DNA of 64,000 nt from NCBI GenBank assembly GCA_963924555.1, contig OZ004594.1, positions 5,611,563 through 5,675,562 of the forward strand, in the 5' to 3' direction. The position numbers and the translations under genes were made by a program. Origin of the DNA: Crambe crambe (taxonomy: Eukaryota > Porifera > Demospongiae > Poecilosclerida > Crambeidae). The notes below the pieces were generated by a model. That model was not told the DNA's origin and searched no databases. It worked only from the letters and a program-made list of their open reading frames with translations. Shown in pieces: positions 47,642-59,893 of the stretch; position 1 is the first letter of the stretch; each line of letters begins with the position of its first letter.

Positions 47642-49063
47642 TCATAGAGCACGTTCTTGAAAATCCAGCTGAGCATCTTCAGAGCTGTTGGCTGTTAACA
47701 ATTCAACTTTGGATCCTTCATCAATGTCTTCTACTTCAACTGAAACTTCTACCTCAACTACATCTGATTCTTTATGTGAAGAAGAATGCTGCACAAATAC
47801 ATTGTTCTGACTTACAAATGATATAGTCACATTAATAATTACCTGCAGTTCTTCTTCACTAGATAGATTTTCTTGGTCAGCAGGTATCGGAGTAGCAGGG
47901 GTAGTGTCAATGGATTTAGGAGTACTAGGAGGAGGTGCTACCTTATTAGGATCTTTGCATGGTATCGAAAAATGTAAATCCACTTTTGTATGGTCAGAGA
48001 GAGAGCCTCGAGTGAATTCTGATGGGGACTTTTGATGAAGAAGCAGTCCATGTGGAGTAATAATGAAATGTCGTTGTCCAAAAGCATCAGATGCATCCAC
48101 ACAGTCTTCTCTATAGATTAGCTTCAGGTCAGGTAGAGTGTACACATGGATAAAACCATCACTGCACATCAACAGTACAAAAGACTGACCTAAAAAAAAA
48201 AAGGAAGAAAAACTGTACTGAAAAATTGAACTATAATCTTCTGGATTCCAAAAATTTCCAGGATAGTCAAACAACTGCAACACTCACACCCAAAAACTTA
48301 CCCCCCATTCTGATGAAATGTCCTGACTGCACATGAAATTCATCATTGTCATTTTGCTTTAGTCGAAGTCGAAACTTCTTTTTCAAATTAGGTATGCCCA
48401 GTACTTTGACAGCATCTTCTGTGACAATGACTATCCACTGTCCTCCTTTGGAGCTGCTGTGGTGATAGCTCCTGGGATCATTGATATCAAGGAGATAGTT
48501 TTGATGGTCAAGAACTCCACAAAATAGAACTGCATGATTCTTTCTTGTACTGAATTCACGTTCTAAAACATCAATGAACAGCAATTGAGTTATCACAGGA
48601 CAACAGCTGGCTATGGAAGGTAGATTCAGAGAATCGAACCACCCATAAACTTATGATTACCGGACACTTCAGTACCTTTTCCTTCACTAAAACAATCGGT
48701 ATGTGGCTCACTTTGCTTCCCAATTACAAAAATACTACACTAAAGGCACTGTACATATATTGCAATCAGGTTCTGGTATTTGCTAGGCGTATGTAGCTAG
48801 ACAATGAACTTAATCCACCACTGGAATCATCAAGTTCATTATAGTGATAACCCATTTGCCTGGGCAATCTAAATTGCTCCAGCTGCCTTATCATCCTAAT
48901 TTTTACATCGGCACCGGAGTGCCGAGGCGCAGTGCCAGGATCAACTATGTATGTATGTACGTTGTAATAGTAGCACCCGCACGTTCATGTAACTTACACC
49001 CACGCAATCTACATTGCACGTGTAGATAGTAATCGTGAAGAAAGGCCAGCTGGCAACAGGAAA

Positions 49064-49132
<69 letters not shown>

Positions 49133-52100
49133 ACATGTCAGACATCAAGGACAATGAGATCAACTACAGGCCTTGCATGGAAGTGAAAAGCCAATCAGAG
49201 GGCACTGACTAACTCAAATTTTGATGCTTTATAAGCATAGCTAGAATTGAATTTCAACAGTGTGCACTGTACTACCTCATATTCTACCAGTGCCGAGGCA
49301 CAAGTCTTTTTGAAGACAAACTTGTTACAATGCTAACCAAACTAAGTTGACACACAAGCAACAGCACTAGCTGTATTTAATAGCTAAGTACCTAGATCTA
49401 TGCTGCTCCAGCATCATTTGATGATGTCAAGTATATTATAACTTCAATAGAATTAGTTCTCATAAAAATTAGCTTATGAAACAAACCACCGTTTCGACCA
49501 GAATACTCTAGCCTTCATCAGGGTGATACAAAAAATGCACACAGAAACGTTCTTTATATTTCATAAGCTAATTTTTATGAGAACTAATTTTTTTGAATTT
49601 TTTATCATGTTAGCTGAGAAAATAAGCAGAGTTCATATTATAACTGCTTACCACAAGGCATCAAGACGGGGGACTTGGAGTCTCTCTCCTTCTTAGTAGG
49701 CATGTCAATAGTATAAGCAAGCACACCACCTTGATTGGTTCCAACCAAAACACAAGATATATAAGAATGGCCTAGAATTGAATTTTAATATAAAGTGAAT
49801 AACTACATACACTGATATGGAACATGATGTAATTACCACTGACCTGCAATCTGACAAGGAGCACTGAACGTAAATGACTTTACAGTATCTCTGCGAGGAG
49901 CTACTGGAGTAGCCTCATGAGATGCTCCAGGTGATGGTCCAATCCCACCACCACCTGATTTAGCAGCCTGAGCACGGTTCTTTGTGGATGGTCGAGTGCT
50001 TCCTGAACGTACCAGCGCAGGTCTGTATGACTGATGTATACTTTGTCCACCACGCATACTTCTGCGGACATTGAGACGTTTGAGAGATTGGCGGAAAGAC
50101 TTTCTTATACTTTGCATGCGAGAGAGATGTCCGTGATCAGGATCTGCTTCAGTAAAGGTGCTCGAGACATGTACTGTGGAGTTTTTTAAGTAATCAATGA
50201 TTGCAAAGCCATACATACAGCCAACTCCTATCCTGCAAGGGGGAAGTTCAAATTGTAGAGTGAATAAACATTAAATAACCAACCACACAATATGATACTG
50301 GTATATTATTATCAGTACCAAAGTACTATTCTCACAGTTTCTGCTCCTTTGCTAATCCTGTGGCTGTGATAGGAACATTTGGGTAAATTCCGACACAAAA
50401 AGTTGGTTGATATCCAGGAGCACACTCAATCCCATCGAGTCGGAGCTCCATGGGAGCCTGCCAATTCCTTCCTCGCTGTCTTGGGTCCTCCCTCAGAATT
50501 GACACACGATGTAATGGAACGATAACAGTGGAGGTTTGATTATTGAGACTGAATAGCAAAGATATTCCTCCCATGAAACCAACAAGAAGTTGCTCCTCAT
50601 AAAACTGTAAACATGAAACCTGCAGCTGATCATCATCACTTCGAGGATCCCAATAACCAATCTATAAAAAAGAAAAAAAAACATGTATAAATAGTTAACA
50701 CTCAAGTAGATCACAACTATGAAAGCATACAACCTAGGTAGAAAGTATAGAGGCACTCTTCTCATTCTTATGCTATCATCCAATAGTTAGCAAGTGCACT
50801 TTATCAGGAGGCCACACAATGGAATATAGGTGTCTGACAGAATCCAAAATTCTATGACTAACAACTAGCACGACCACTCTTTGCCAACCATTTTGTTGTG
50901 AAGTATTCTAATTAACATAACATAGTGGCCATATTGAACATCATGCCAATTACGTATGTGTTCAACCCTACCTGCTTTACAACATCAGATTCATTTTCTG
51001 GTGTCCCTCCATCAAAAAAGTCAGAGTCAAAAGTATTAAAGAAAGAAGAAGATTTTAAGCTGTACAGTAATCGCATTGAAACTGCAAAGAATAGAATAAT
51101 GTCATAACAGAGGTTAAGAGTAGCTGCTAAACATGATCAATCCTTAGTAGCAAATTAATAGTAGACATTAAATGTTAAAGATTCATGGGCGATCAAGGCA
51201 ATAAAATTCCAGAAGATTGGTCTACTTTACTTACGTACCACCACTAATATCCCAAATCTTGACTGTTCCATCTTCATGCCTATATTGTTACACAATCAAA
51301 ATACTTATCTTCACTGACACTTCACTACACTATAGCATTTTTGTCTTAAATTAATCAGAGAGCATGATAGTACTCTCTAAGTAGGGATGGCACAGATGCT
51401 CCTTTGGAATAGTACTTAATATTTTCTTTCATAACTCCAGAATACTTCCCTCCTACAATCAGCAACCTTGAAGACTAGGACTCAAGTATAAAAGCAGAAG
51501 ACAAAGCAGTCTCGACTTCTAAAATCGCCATTTTCATCTGGTCATTCATCATCATCATCATAATCATCGATCATAATCATCGAACAACTTATTACCCCGT
51601 GAGCGCATGTGCAGCAAGGGGTAAAGCAATCTGTCGTGGTGTTGATATATATGCCAAAAATTTTGAAAAATCACCTAAACTACATAAATCGTCACTTTTT
51701 ATGCTCTATTGCGATGACAGAAGACTTACCTCTCAAATATAGCTGTCTAACTTAGCAAACCGCCTTCATTGCCAAACAGAAATCACAAATTCTAACAAGT
51801 TCGCTCCATACCTACTACAAAATTTATATGGCATGCAAAATTTACGCGGGGTTATGAAATCTATGATTGCTCTTGCTTCAGAAATGGTTCATCCAAATGC
51901 TATCATTCTTATACCAATCTACTCAGAAATGACTGCACTATAATCCTTTACCTTGACTTGTTCAAAAATAGCACCTACAACATGGCAGACATTTTTATGC
52001 CCTGGCCCGTACATGTGATCCTTTGAACCTTGACCTCACAACTGACTATATCGAATGTCATTTGCTTTCTCTCTTGATGTTGGTCTCTCGATATCGCAAT

Positions 52101-55100
52101 ACTCAGAGCGTAAACCCTAGGCACTAGTCTGGTTATGAATCAAGCCTTGATGCAACAGTATATCAGGTACATATATATCAGTAAAGGCCTTAAAAAATTA
52201 TGTACAAAATTAGGTAATGGTAATCTTATAAACTACGATGAAACCTCCAATGAACTATAGCTATAATAACTTTGATAGCAGCATCCAGTTGCCCATTGCA
52301 TCAAAAAAGATGATGAACAAGGAAAAAATATTTATTCTAAATAAAGTAGGGATGGCTGTGTGCAGTTCAAAAAAGTTCAGCAACAAGAGAGTGAACTTCA
52401 GTCAAGTAACCCCTTACCCATCACCAACTACAAGCTAACTCTTCACTCCCTTTATATCTCATCTTGGCCTCTCATGGGAGTGAAGTAGGAATTGTTAGCT
52501 CGTAGTTGGTGATGGGTAAGGGGTTTATTCTCTTATTCCTGAATTATTGAACCGCACACAGCCATCCCTACTTTTCTTTTTTATTTTTTATAAATATTTT
52601 CCCCTTTATCTAGACTAGGACAATGTGCAACATTCGATAGCGAGCGAGCAAACAAGTATTCTTTAGTGCTTCGACTCTCTAGAAGATTTTCATATGTAAC
52701 AAAGCACCTAGAGCCTCTACAACTATAGCAATGTGCAGCATTTGACAGTGAGCAATTAAAGTAGCTGATAAGCTCCAGTGCTTGAGGTTGCTGTCAGAGA
52801 CAAGAGTCATGCAAGTTGAAGCTCCATACAGAAGATTTGCACCAAAATGTGACTTCTTTATATGGACTTAAGAAACCTTACTGTGTATATTGTATTGCTT
52901 ACTGACCTCAAGCACTTAAGAGCTACATCTACTTCAAACACTTTGCAATCTCCTGTACATAGAAAGCTGTAAAATGCTTACCACACAAGCACTAAAAAAT
53001 CCACTTTGATAAGCCTAGGCCTCTATGAAAAAAGGCTGTAGAAAACAATCTAGCTCAATTTACAATTGGAGCATATACATTATGCATGTGCAGCCCTACT
53101 AATTCTGGATATGCGATTTTAGGGAATATTTAAACATTGGTTGCCAACCAACCACATTACCCATGTCATGTGTAGTTACTTGATGGTTGACGACCAGCGT
53201 TTAAAGATTCCCTAACCACCTGGGGCATTTTGAAGTGTAGACTTACAATTTCAATAAGTCAGCTCACTTCTAGGACTATGGAGAGTTATATGTAGATACT
53301 TTATGTGTAAGCACTCTAAGGTAAATAAGTTTCACTTCAGGAGAGTAGACAGCTAATCATCAACACATGTAAGTATATGTATGTAGGCTATAGGTTGGTT
53401 GCATTCTGTTTATTGCATTATACCACCACATTGCACACTTACAAAATACTACTGTATAGCTCACCCAGTGATTAATGCAGCTCTCTTTTCATAGTCTGTT
53501 TGGTTCAAAATGCCACCATCTATGGGCCAAACATTACTCCTCGCCCTGTATACTATTTCCTGTTGAACACGACCAGCCTGGGTTATAGTTTGCCACACCT
53601 CCTTTGGTACACCTTCATACACCCCTGAGTACTTAATAGGAGAATTATGAATGGAGTATAGATAAGGTGGCCGAAGAATAGGAAGCCTGTGACATACAAT
53701 AAATATTTGAATATTCATGACTATTATTTTTTTCATTGCCTTACTCAGGAAAAGTAAGCTCAATAAATATAACTTCTTGCTCTAATAGTAGAATCAGCAC
53801 TCTTAGATTGGTTCCCACACCTTCACCTTCAGCTGTTTCACCATAATTAACTATGCCAGAGTCTCTGTCTGCCTGGATACCATCAAGCACATGCATTCCT
53901 GCATACACCAATTATTATTACTATTGTATGTAGGTAGTTTAAAAATTAAGTATAATACCAGGGCAATATTAATTTTTACAGTGAGCGAGAGATCTTGAAT
54001 GGTTTTAGGGAATCTTGGCATGTGTAAATGTCATTGCACATGTGCAATAAGCCAAAATCTGACACTACACATCCGTAGTTCATGGTTGTAACCAGTGTTT
54101 CAAGATTCCCTAAAACCGCAGTACTATATTGCATGCATAACACACACCTGGGGCATTTTGGTAGACCTGTGAGTCATGCATGACCTGAGAGTCAGCTGCA
54201 CTTGCTCACTGAATTATGCAGTGTTCAATATCAAACTGCTGTGCATGTCACACCATTTTTCGTTCTCAGACTGACTGGCTGATGGGATCTAATATTTGGA
54301 GCCTGGGAGCCTTTAGTTACTCATCAATTTGTCATGCAAGGGATCTTCCTCCCCTAATGAAGCTGATCCTTAACCTTTGATTGGAGAAGTGAGCTGCAAA
54401 GTGTGGCTTTTGCTATGATCCAGCACAGTTGCACAGTGACCATCAACGAGACTGAAAGGAGATCCCCCACTAACCACAAGAAGATCATCCTCAGGCCAAA
54501 GGATATGGAACATATCTTGAACACGTTCACTACCTACTCAATTAAATTCAAATATAGGGAATCTTACACAGCAAGTGTATATGACACACATACCATAAGG
54601 CTTCTTGGTCTTTACAGGCTGAGAATGACTATTTACATTCCAGAATGCAATGGTTCCATCTTGGTGAGCTGTAACGAACTGATTTCCACTTGAATGCCAT
54701 GATGAAGATAAAATATCCCCTGTTTCATTCTCTTTGTAAGCACCAAAATATGAAATCGGTTTCCAAGTCAGAGCATCCCAAAGTTCAAGATAGCTGTGCT
54801 CATATCCAATTAGAAGCTACAATGATTCAGATATACAATTATATGTGTATTAGTGCTCTGCAAGGCTGGGAGATACAGTTCCATTAATATAATTTTTTAA
54901 TCAAAACTATTATACTCCCACCTACAAGACACATCAATGTCCGAAACTGAGGAATCTAAAGTATTTAGAATCTGAATGCCAGCAAGATCTGATCTCTGTA
55001 ACATAGCAACTATTGAATAAAATATTGTAAGCCAGCCCATGCATGGGTTTTCTGATTATATTTCTAATTCGCTATTTGAAGACATGGTGCCATGTAAAAA

Positions 55101-58100
55101 CTTGTAATTGATATTCAGACTAGCTAGAATAATATATTAAGACACTTACATACCTGTTTATGATTTACTGGATTGATTTCCAATGTGCGCACTTCACCAG
55201 GTACATCTTTACCACTGTATTTCAAGCTATAATGAAAAAGATATCCAAAAATTGCCACTCAGTTGCAAGTGAGATTTAAAAATTTCCACTTAGGCATAAT
55301 TATAATATTATGTAACTTTAAGTTAACATCCAACTTTACCATGGTACATAATATATTTAAAGGAGGAAGAACACAGGCTGAATCAACTTCATTTTGGACA
55401 GCCATGATGAAGTCATGACTCATAAACAGGTGGTATGCTATGAAGTTATAGTATATGATGTAGCTATTAGTGTATGCAGATCAGTCAGAGTAACTATGTA
55501 TCTGTCCTTGACAACAATATTCTAACTCTAGTATCCAAGTATGCAGTGGTTGAAGCCATTTCATACATATACACATTTAAATCCCCACATAGCACTGAAA
55601 TAAAGCAGGCAGACAGTCTGCAGAGCACAGTGCAGTGGGCTCTAATTAGTTTGAGACTGAGTGATCTACAGTATAAGGCCCTGGATTGTGGCAGTCCAAG
55701 CACAGCAAGGGCACCACTAAGAGCCTGAGGGTTTTCTAAATACCATAGATCCAGTTGGTTGAGGCGTCTAACTTAGAACATAGCTGTAGCAACCAACACA
55801 ATGGGTACTATGTTTAGTAGCCGTATGTCCTAAGAACGAGGGCTACTATTAAAACTTAGAACATAGCTAGTTGAATACAGTAATCTTGCTACTCTGAGAT
55901 CTTATTCTCATAGTCACCTGGTAGAGGTAGACTACACATAGTCTTTATGAGCAAGACCTTAGATGTCAAAAGCTAGCTAGATGACTACGAAATGGCACCA
56001 CAGCTCAGTGAACATACAGAGTCCTAGTCACATTAGTGGGGGTGTGGCCTGGAGACTAACCACTCGACGTCATCGAGATTTGCACCAACAGCATGCTGTA
56101 AGCCAGCTAGAAGTTGCGGTCTGTGATGTCAATGTTGTTGCCGTCATGAAAACACAGCATTATGAAGTCCGCTATTTTGGAAACGGTCAATCCATTGCTA
56201 TGTTCTAATTATAAATTAGTTTAACACTTTGACCAATTGGGATCTACAGCATTCAAGAGACCCTCAGGCCCTTAGTAGTAGTGACCTAATTGCGCTCAGT
56301 TGCTACAGCCAAGAGCCTTCGGGTCTCTTAATGCTGTCAGTGTCTAACTATTATTTAATGCCCTCAATGAGGGCACCTGTAACTTATCAATCAGATTGCT
56401 CTATTCAACACAGCTATGTTCTACAGAAAATTAAAGATGTAATTGTAATACAGGCAGTGAATATCGCTTATTGCACGTACAAACCAACAGCAGCAGCAAC
56501 AACAACAAAAGAAATGTAGTCTGGTCCAGCTGGCCATATTAACCATTGTCCCCTATCACGGGTTTAGCCACAACTCTAACTGCCATCAGCTCACACTCAA
56601 CTTGTACAATGAGTGCAATTGCTATTATTCTGTTTTGATGGCTCTGTGTAAAATAACGTTCACCATAGCAGCATGACAAAGCTGGCACATTTGAAACTTG
56701 TTGTGCTAATTATCAGAGTTTGGTATGCATTGCGGAGAACTTCAGTCCGTGTGACCTTGCTTTAATTTATCCATGAGTACCACGAGATGTAGCTGTAACA
56801 TTCCATTGATCAAACTACACAATCATTTCATCACAGGATTCAAACAGTGTGAACTCTTCTCCCAACTTGAGGATAGTGCATGCATATTTTATTATTTATA
56901 CAGCTCATAGTATCATTCAAGTACCACAGAGAGATAGCTACTTACTAAGCTCTAGCTCTTGACCAAGAAAGAACTTCAGGAGACATGCCATCAAACTCTG
57001 TGTCCATAGGATATGTTATCCCACCAAGAGTTCCCACAAATAGGCAGTCACAGTGTGGTGGCAAACAGCATGTGGTTATTGTTTTAGCACTAAAAGAAGA
57101 AAAGCAATCACACATTATAATTAATGTACATGCACAGAGCAATGCACTTACAGTCCTCCTTGAAATTTGTAAGTTCTTCTGAGAATGAGCCTTGAATCAC
57201 CTGCATGATCTACCAAGCTCCACTTATGCATAATATTGTTCGAACAAATGGTGATCAGAGAAGGCTAAACAAATACACAATAGGAATCATTCCAAGTGTT
57301 ATAATGAAGCAGCAAAGTGGTTATTCATAAACTGCTTTGTTTATAGCAGGGCTAAATCTCAACCACAATTCACATAATCGTACAAGGTAACAAAAATGGA
57401 CCAAACACTTGTTACAAGGATTGCTTGCCATGGACAACATACGTACTTCAGAAGTAAATGGCAATATCTGGAGCACTTTATTCACATCATCATGTAAACC
57501 AGATAACTCGACTCCCGGCTGACCAAGCCTGAAAAATTAAACATGACAACTTGATCAGCATCACTACACTTTACTCAGTGGTGGGTCCAGTGGACCATGT
57601 ATTCATACTGTTTTGTCACTAGACCATTATAATGTTGTCCATGCATATCAATCAGGTTCTCTCTTCTCAAGAGTCTTGGTATGACACTATGTCATATAAT
57701 TATTATGTATGTATAACTTAATTCACATGGCTGTAAAGAAAGATGTGATGCTTGCTTTAAAAAGTGTAACTTGTACACAGTTTCACAGCAATCCCTTAAC
57801 TGTATGACAACATCCTTAAATCCTTCATTTGAATTGACTAAACACTTACATTCGTATCTCTCCACTAGAAGTTCCTATAAACAGAACTCTCCGATAAACA
57901 TCAAAAGTCATACAAGATGGAGAAAGTGGAAATCCATGTGGACAGTGCTACAAAGTACATATGTACCAACATCATTGACAACCCGGACAGCAAGGAAGTA
58001 TAACATTCACACCCTGATCATGCATCCTGAATATCTCTTATTCAATAGCTCTCCCGGGCTAAGATGAATTTATTAATCTCGGATTGACAGCAGTTTATAT

Positions 58101-58380
58101 TCAGCCCCACCCATTTAATAGGTACCTAAACACACCAGATTTGAGATGAAATACTTTATACAATGGATGCAAAAAATAATTTAGCTAAATATAATTAATA
58201 ATCTCGAGATATTTTCTAATTAGTCTTAAGATAGTTATAAGCTTCGCTATTAACCAGTTGCATTATGTACTGCTACTTTACCTTTTCAAGATTGAATTTT
58301 CCACTGATTTCAGAGCTGGAGCCAGAAGCAGTCAGTGTAGTTCTGTGGCTCCGAAGTTTCCTTCCTAAAAATTTCCACAT
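47642..58380 (-). CDS. LLGL: LLGL / lethal(2) giant larvae polarity protein
   Basis: LLGL is a WD40-repeat scaffold of the Scribble/Dlg/Lgl basolateral polarity module, regulated by aPKC. Eighteen exons: 58380-58282, 57947-57850, 57528-57447, 57264-57152, 57089-56946, 55226-55154, 54816-54594, 54533-54375, 53898-53745, 53686-53465, 51279-51239, 51081-50972, 50661-50336, 50232-49844, 49771-49652, 48562-48302, 48189-47843, 47788-47642. Total 3108 nt, 1035 aa (human LLGL1/2 about 1020-1060). Landmarks: HGFPLSPSCMTFDVYRRVLF, LGQPGVELSGLH, LLIGYEHSYLELWDA, PPYLYSIHNSPIKYSGVYEG, NVWPIDGG, ALITGHEDGTVKIWDISGG, IGYWDPRSDDDQLQ, and the aPKC target-like stretch SRMQSIRKSFRQSLKRLNVR. IVTEDAVKVLGIPNLKKKF and SPSEF mark the second propeller. 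The related tomosyn (STXBP5) is rejected because the C-terminus is acidic (ending FQERAL) and lacks an R-SNARE motif. Confidence 0.94.
48890..49345 (+). repeat. Dispersed repeat S1, copy 2 (LLGL intron 15), with GA microsatellite
   Basis: Begins near GGCACCGGAGTGCCGAGGCG, includes TTCATGTAACTTACACCCAC and TACATTGCACGTG, is interrupted by a 65-bp GA run (49066-49130), and closes TTTCAACAGTGTGCAC...CCAGTGCCGAGGCACAAGTC. It matches 36390-36990. Confidence 0.65.
49066..49130. repeat. (GA)n microsatellite
   Basis: 65 bp of GA dinucleotides inside repeat S1, LLGL intron 15. Confidence 0.95.
49451..49589. mobile_element. 139-bp element with perfect 31-bp TIRs
   Basis: The sequence from 49451 (AATTAGTTCTCATAAAAATT onward) to 49481 is exactly reverse-complemented at 49559-49589 (ending TTTTTATGAGAACTAATT). 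The interior holds ACCGTTTCGACCAGAATACT and CTTCATCAGGGTGA. This resembles the 'rhythm' GTTTCGACC...CTTCATCAGGGT often seen near the ends of Penelope-like/GIY-YIG retroelements in animal genomes (remembered pattern, not checked). It may be an inverted-LTR remnant. Confidence 0.8.
51355..52168 (+). repeat. Dispersed repeat R3, copy 2 (LLGL intron 10)
   Basis: Starts TCAGAGAGCATGATAGTACT and ends near ATCAAGCCTTGATGCAACAG, matching 11489-12120 block by block. It contains about 350 bp (51541-51888, starting with CATCAT/ATAATCATCG repeats) that are absent from the first copy. Confidence 0.75.
52341..52570. mobile_element. MITE, mosaic of families M1 and M2
   Basis: The ends are M1-like (AAAGTAGGGATGGCTGTGTG and CACACAGCCATCCCTACTTT). 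The interior (AAGTAACCCCTTACCCATCA with TGATGGGTAAGGGGTT, and AGCTCGTAGTTGGTGATGGG) matches the M2 palindrome at 18889-19381. Confidence 0.75.
53114..53216. repeat. Decayed copy of TTTTAGGGAATCTT palindromic repeat
   Basis: CGATTTTAGGGAATATTTAA at left pairs imperfectly with TTAAAGATTCCCTAACC at right, followed by the family's flanking motif CCTGGGGCATTTTG. Confidence 0.6.
54001..54117. mobile_element. Intact short copy of TTTTAGGGAATCTT palindromic repeat
   Basis: GGTTTTAGGGAATCTTG (54001-54017) and CAAGATTCCCTAAAACC (54101-54117) are perfect 17-bp inverted repeats. The right flank reads CCTGGGGCATTTTGGTAGAC, then TCATGCATGACCTGAGAGTC, shared with 11225-11330 and, inverted, 28740-28810. Confidence 0.75.
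55674..55740 (-). repeat. Hairpin repeat, family H copy C (decayed stem)
   Basis: On the minus strand the core reads ACCCTCAGGCTCTTAGTGGT, continues to CTGCCACA, then GGGCCTTAT. The left stem survives but the complementary right stem (expected CGGGT...) is lost. Confidence 0.6.
56247..56336. repeat. Hairpin repeat, family H copy B (LLGL intron 5)
   Basis: The arms CAGCATTCAAGAGACCC (56247-56263) and GGGTCTCTTAATGCTG (56321-56336) pair over 16 bp with one bulged C. The core ACCCTCAGGCCCTTAGTAG ... TTGCTACAGCC ... GCCTTCGGGT matches copy A at 8972-9057. Confidence 0.8.
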
Positions 58381-58594
58381 TTTGTTAGTTAGCTCAGTTT
58401 TGTTAGCTAGCTCAATCAACAACGAGATGCTAAAGCTGTGGAGCAGTTTCAGGCAAAAAAAGTCTCTCCTGATAAAGTTTATACACTAGCTTGTTATGCG
58501 GTTTTAATAGTTCAAGGTGTACTACCGGTATACCGCGGTACGCGGTAGGTGTGTGAATCCAATTTCGCGTGGGTGGTACATGGTGTAGCTGGCT

Positions 58595-58730
58595 AGCTGT
58601 GACGTCAGGGGCGGGCCCCGGCCCCCGCCCCTAGCCCGCCGGCGCCCGGCGCCGCCCGCCTTCGCGGCCGGCGCGCCGCATATGTGCGCGCGCGCATATG
58701 CCGCGCCGCGCGCGCGCCGGGAGGCAACGA
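58595..58730. promoter_or_regulatory. GC island between divergent LLGL and RPF1
   Basis: About 135 bp of extreme GC content (GGGGCGGGCCCCGGCCCCCG, GGCGCCCGGCGCCGCCCGCC) in an AT-rich region. It includes the near-palindrome GCATATGTGCGCGCGCGCAT followed by ATGC (58677-58700). It sits 40-175 bp upstream of the RPF1 start and 215-350 bp upstream of the LLGL start, so it probably drives one or both. Confidence 0.65.
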
Positions 58731-58769
58731 TACCTTACCAAACAATCACATGTATATCGAATATGCAAA

Positions 58770-59893
58770 ATGACAGCAGGCAAGGTCACTATTGAAAAAA
58801 TATTTAGATCTACATCAGTAAAGAATAAAATCCGTCGTCTCGCTTTGTACCAGTTGGATAAGAAGAGAAAGAGCAAAAATAGAAGACAAAGACGAGAGCA
58901 GCGACTAAAGGAAAGGAAAATACTTGGTGATAAAGTAGGTTAAGCAAATACCTCATTTGTAAAACAGTATCAATGTTGTCATAGGCACCACCTAAAGAAG
59001 CCCCACGAACAATTGAAAATTTGCGTATTGCAGATGAAACTCGTATACTAGATGACAGTGAAGTAACTCAGGATGACAATACAGATGAATTTGCAGCTTA
59101 CTTTGATTGCACTATCCCATCAAAAGTTCTCATTACTTCATCAGAGAGGCCTTCCCTCAAATCACACTTGTTAATGAAGGAATTAAAGAAGTGCATACCG
59201 AACTCTGACATTCGACTAAGAAATAATATTGAAGTTAAAAAAATTATTCCTCAAGCTATCAGTAGAGATTACACTAATATACTGATTATAAATGAAGACA
59301 GAAAAATGCCCAATGGTTTACTGATAGTGCACTTACCAGAAGGTCCTAGTGCACTGTTTAAACTCAGTAGTTTCAGGAGAGGTTATAATATCAAGGTACA
59401 TGTAGATTGTAGGTTAGAATAAGTGTGTGGTCACATTCTTTTATTTCCAGGGTCATGGCAAACCTACAAGTCATAAGCCTGAAGTCATGCTCAACAATTT
59501 TTCTACACGTTTAGGACATACAGTTGGTCGTATGTTTGCTAGTTTATTCCCTCACCATCCTCAGTTCAAGGGAAGACAAGTAGTGACATTTCATAATCAG
59601 CGAGATTTCATATTTTTCAGATATCACAGGTACATGGCACACTTGTATGTGCAACAGTCACGGGGTTCTAATCCACTTACAGGTATATTTTCAAAAATGC
59701 TAAGCGTGTTGGGATGCAAGAGTTAGGTCCAAGGTTTACTCTAAAGTTACAATCATTACAGAAAGGAACTTTTGATTCAAAGTGTGGAGAATACTATTGG
59801 ATATACAAGGTAACCAAATCGACTCCTGATTTACTGTACTTATCTAAATCACTGCAGAGAGGTGATACTGAAAGAAGAAAATTTTACTTGTGA
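58770..59893 (+). CDS. RPF1: RPF1, Brix-domain ribosome production factor
   Basis: RPF1 is a nucleolar Brix-family factor for 60S subunit (27S pre-rRNA) maturation. Exons: 58770-58934, 58985-59395, 59451-59629, 59683-59809, 59858-59893. Total 918 nt, 305 aa (human about 349, with a longer N-terminus). The N-terminus is strongly basic ([20 protein letters not shown]), then [20 protein letters not shown]. The Brix domain runs from about residue 95: [87 protein letters not shown]. It ends [35 protein letters not shown] and RRKFYL, as in other animals. The ATG at 58770 (A at -3) is preferred over an in-frame ATG at 58698 inside the GC island. Confidence 0.96.

Larger units (their letters stand above)
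55227..56945. other. LLGL intron 5, two H hairpins, otherwise nothing recognised
   Basis: The only structured features are hairpin copies C (55674-55740) and B (56247-56336). ORFs are short and without similarity. Confidence 0.65.

Noticed and set aside
54942-55012. Exon-like minus-strand segment (AGIQILNTLDSSVSDIDVSC) between LLGL exons 6 and 7
   Set aside because: It is bounded by AG and GT but its 71-nt length breaks phase, and the family sequence runs directly from NHKQ (exon 6) to LLIGYE (exon 7).
47642-58380. Tomosyn (STXBP5) identity for the WD40 gene
   Set aside because: The C-terminus has no VAMP-like R-SNARE coiled coil, and the central SIRKSFRQSLKRL segment matches the LLGL aPKC-target region.
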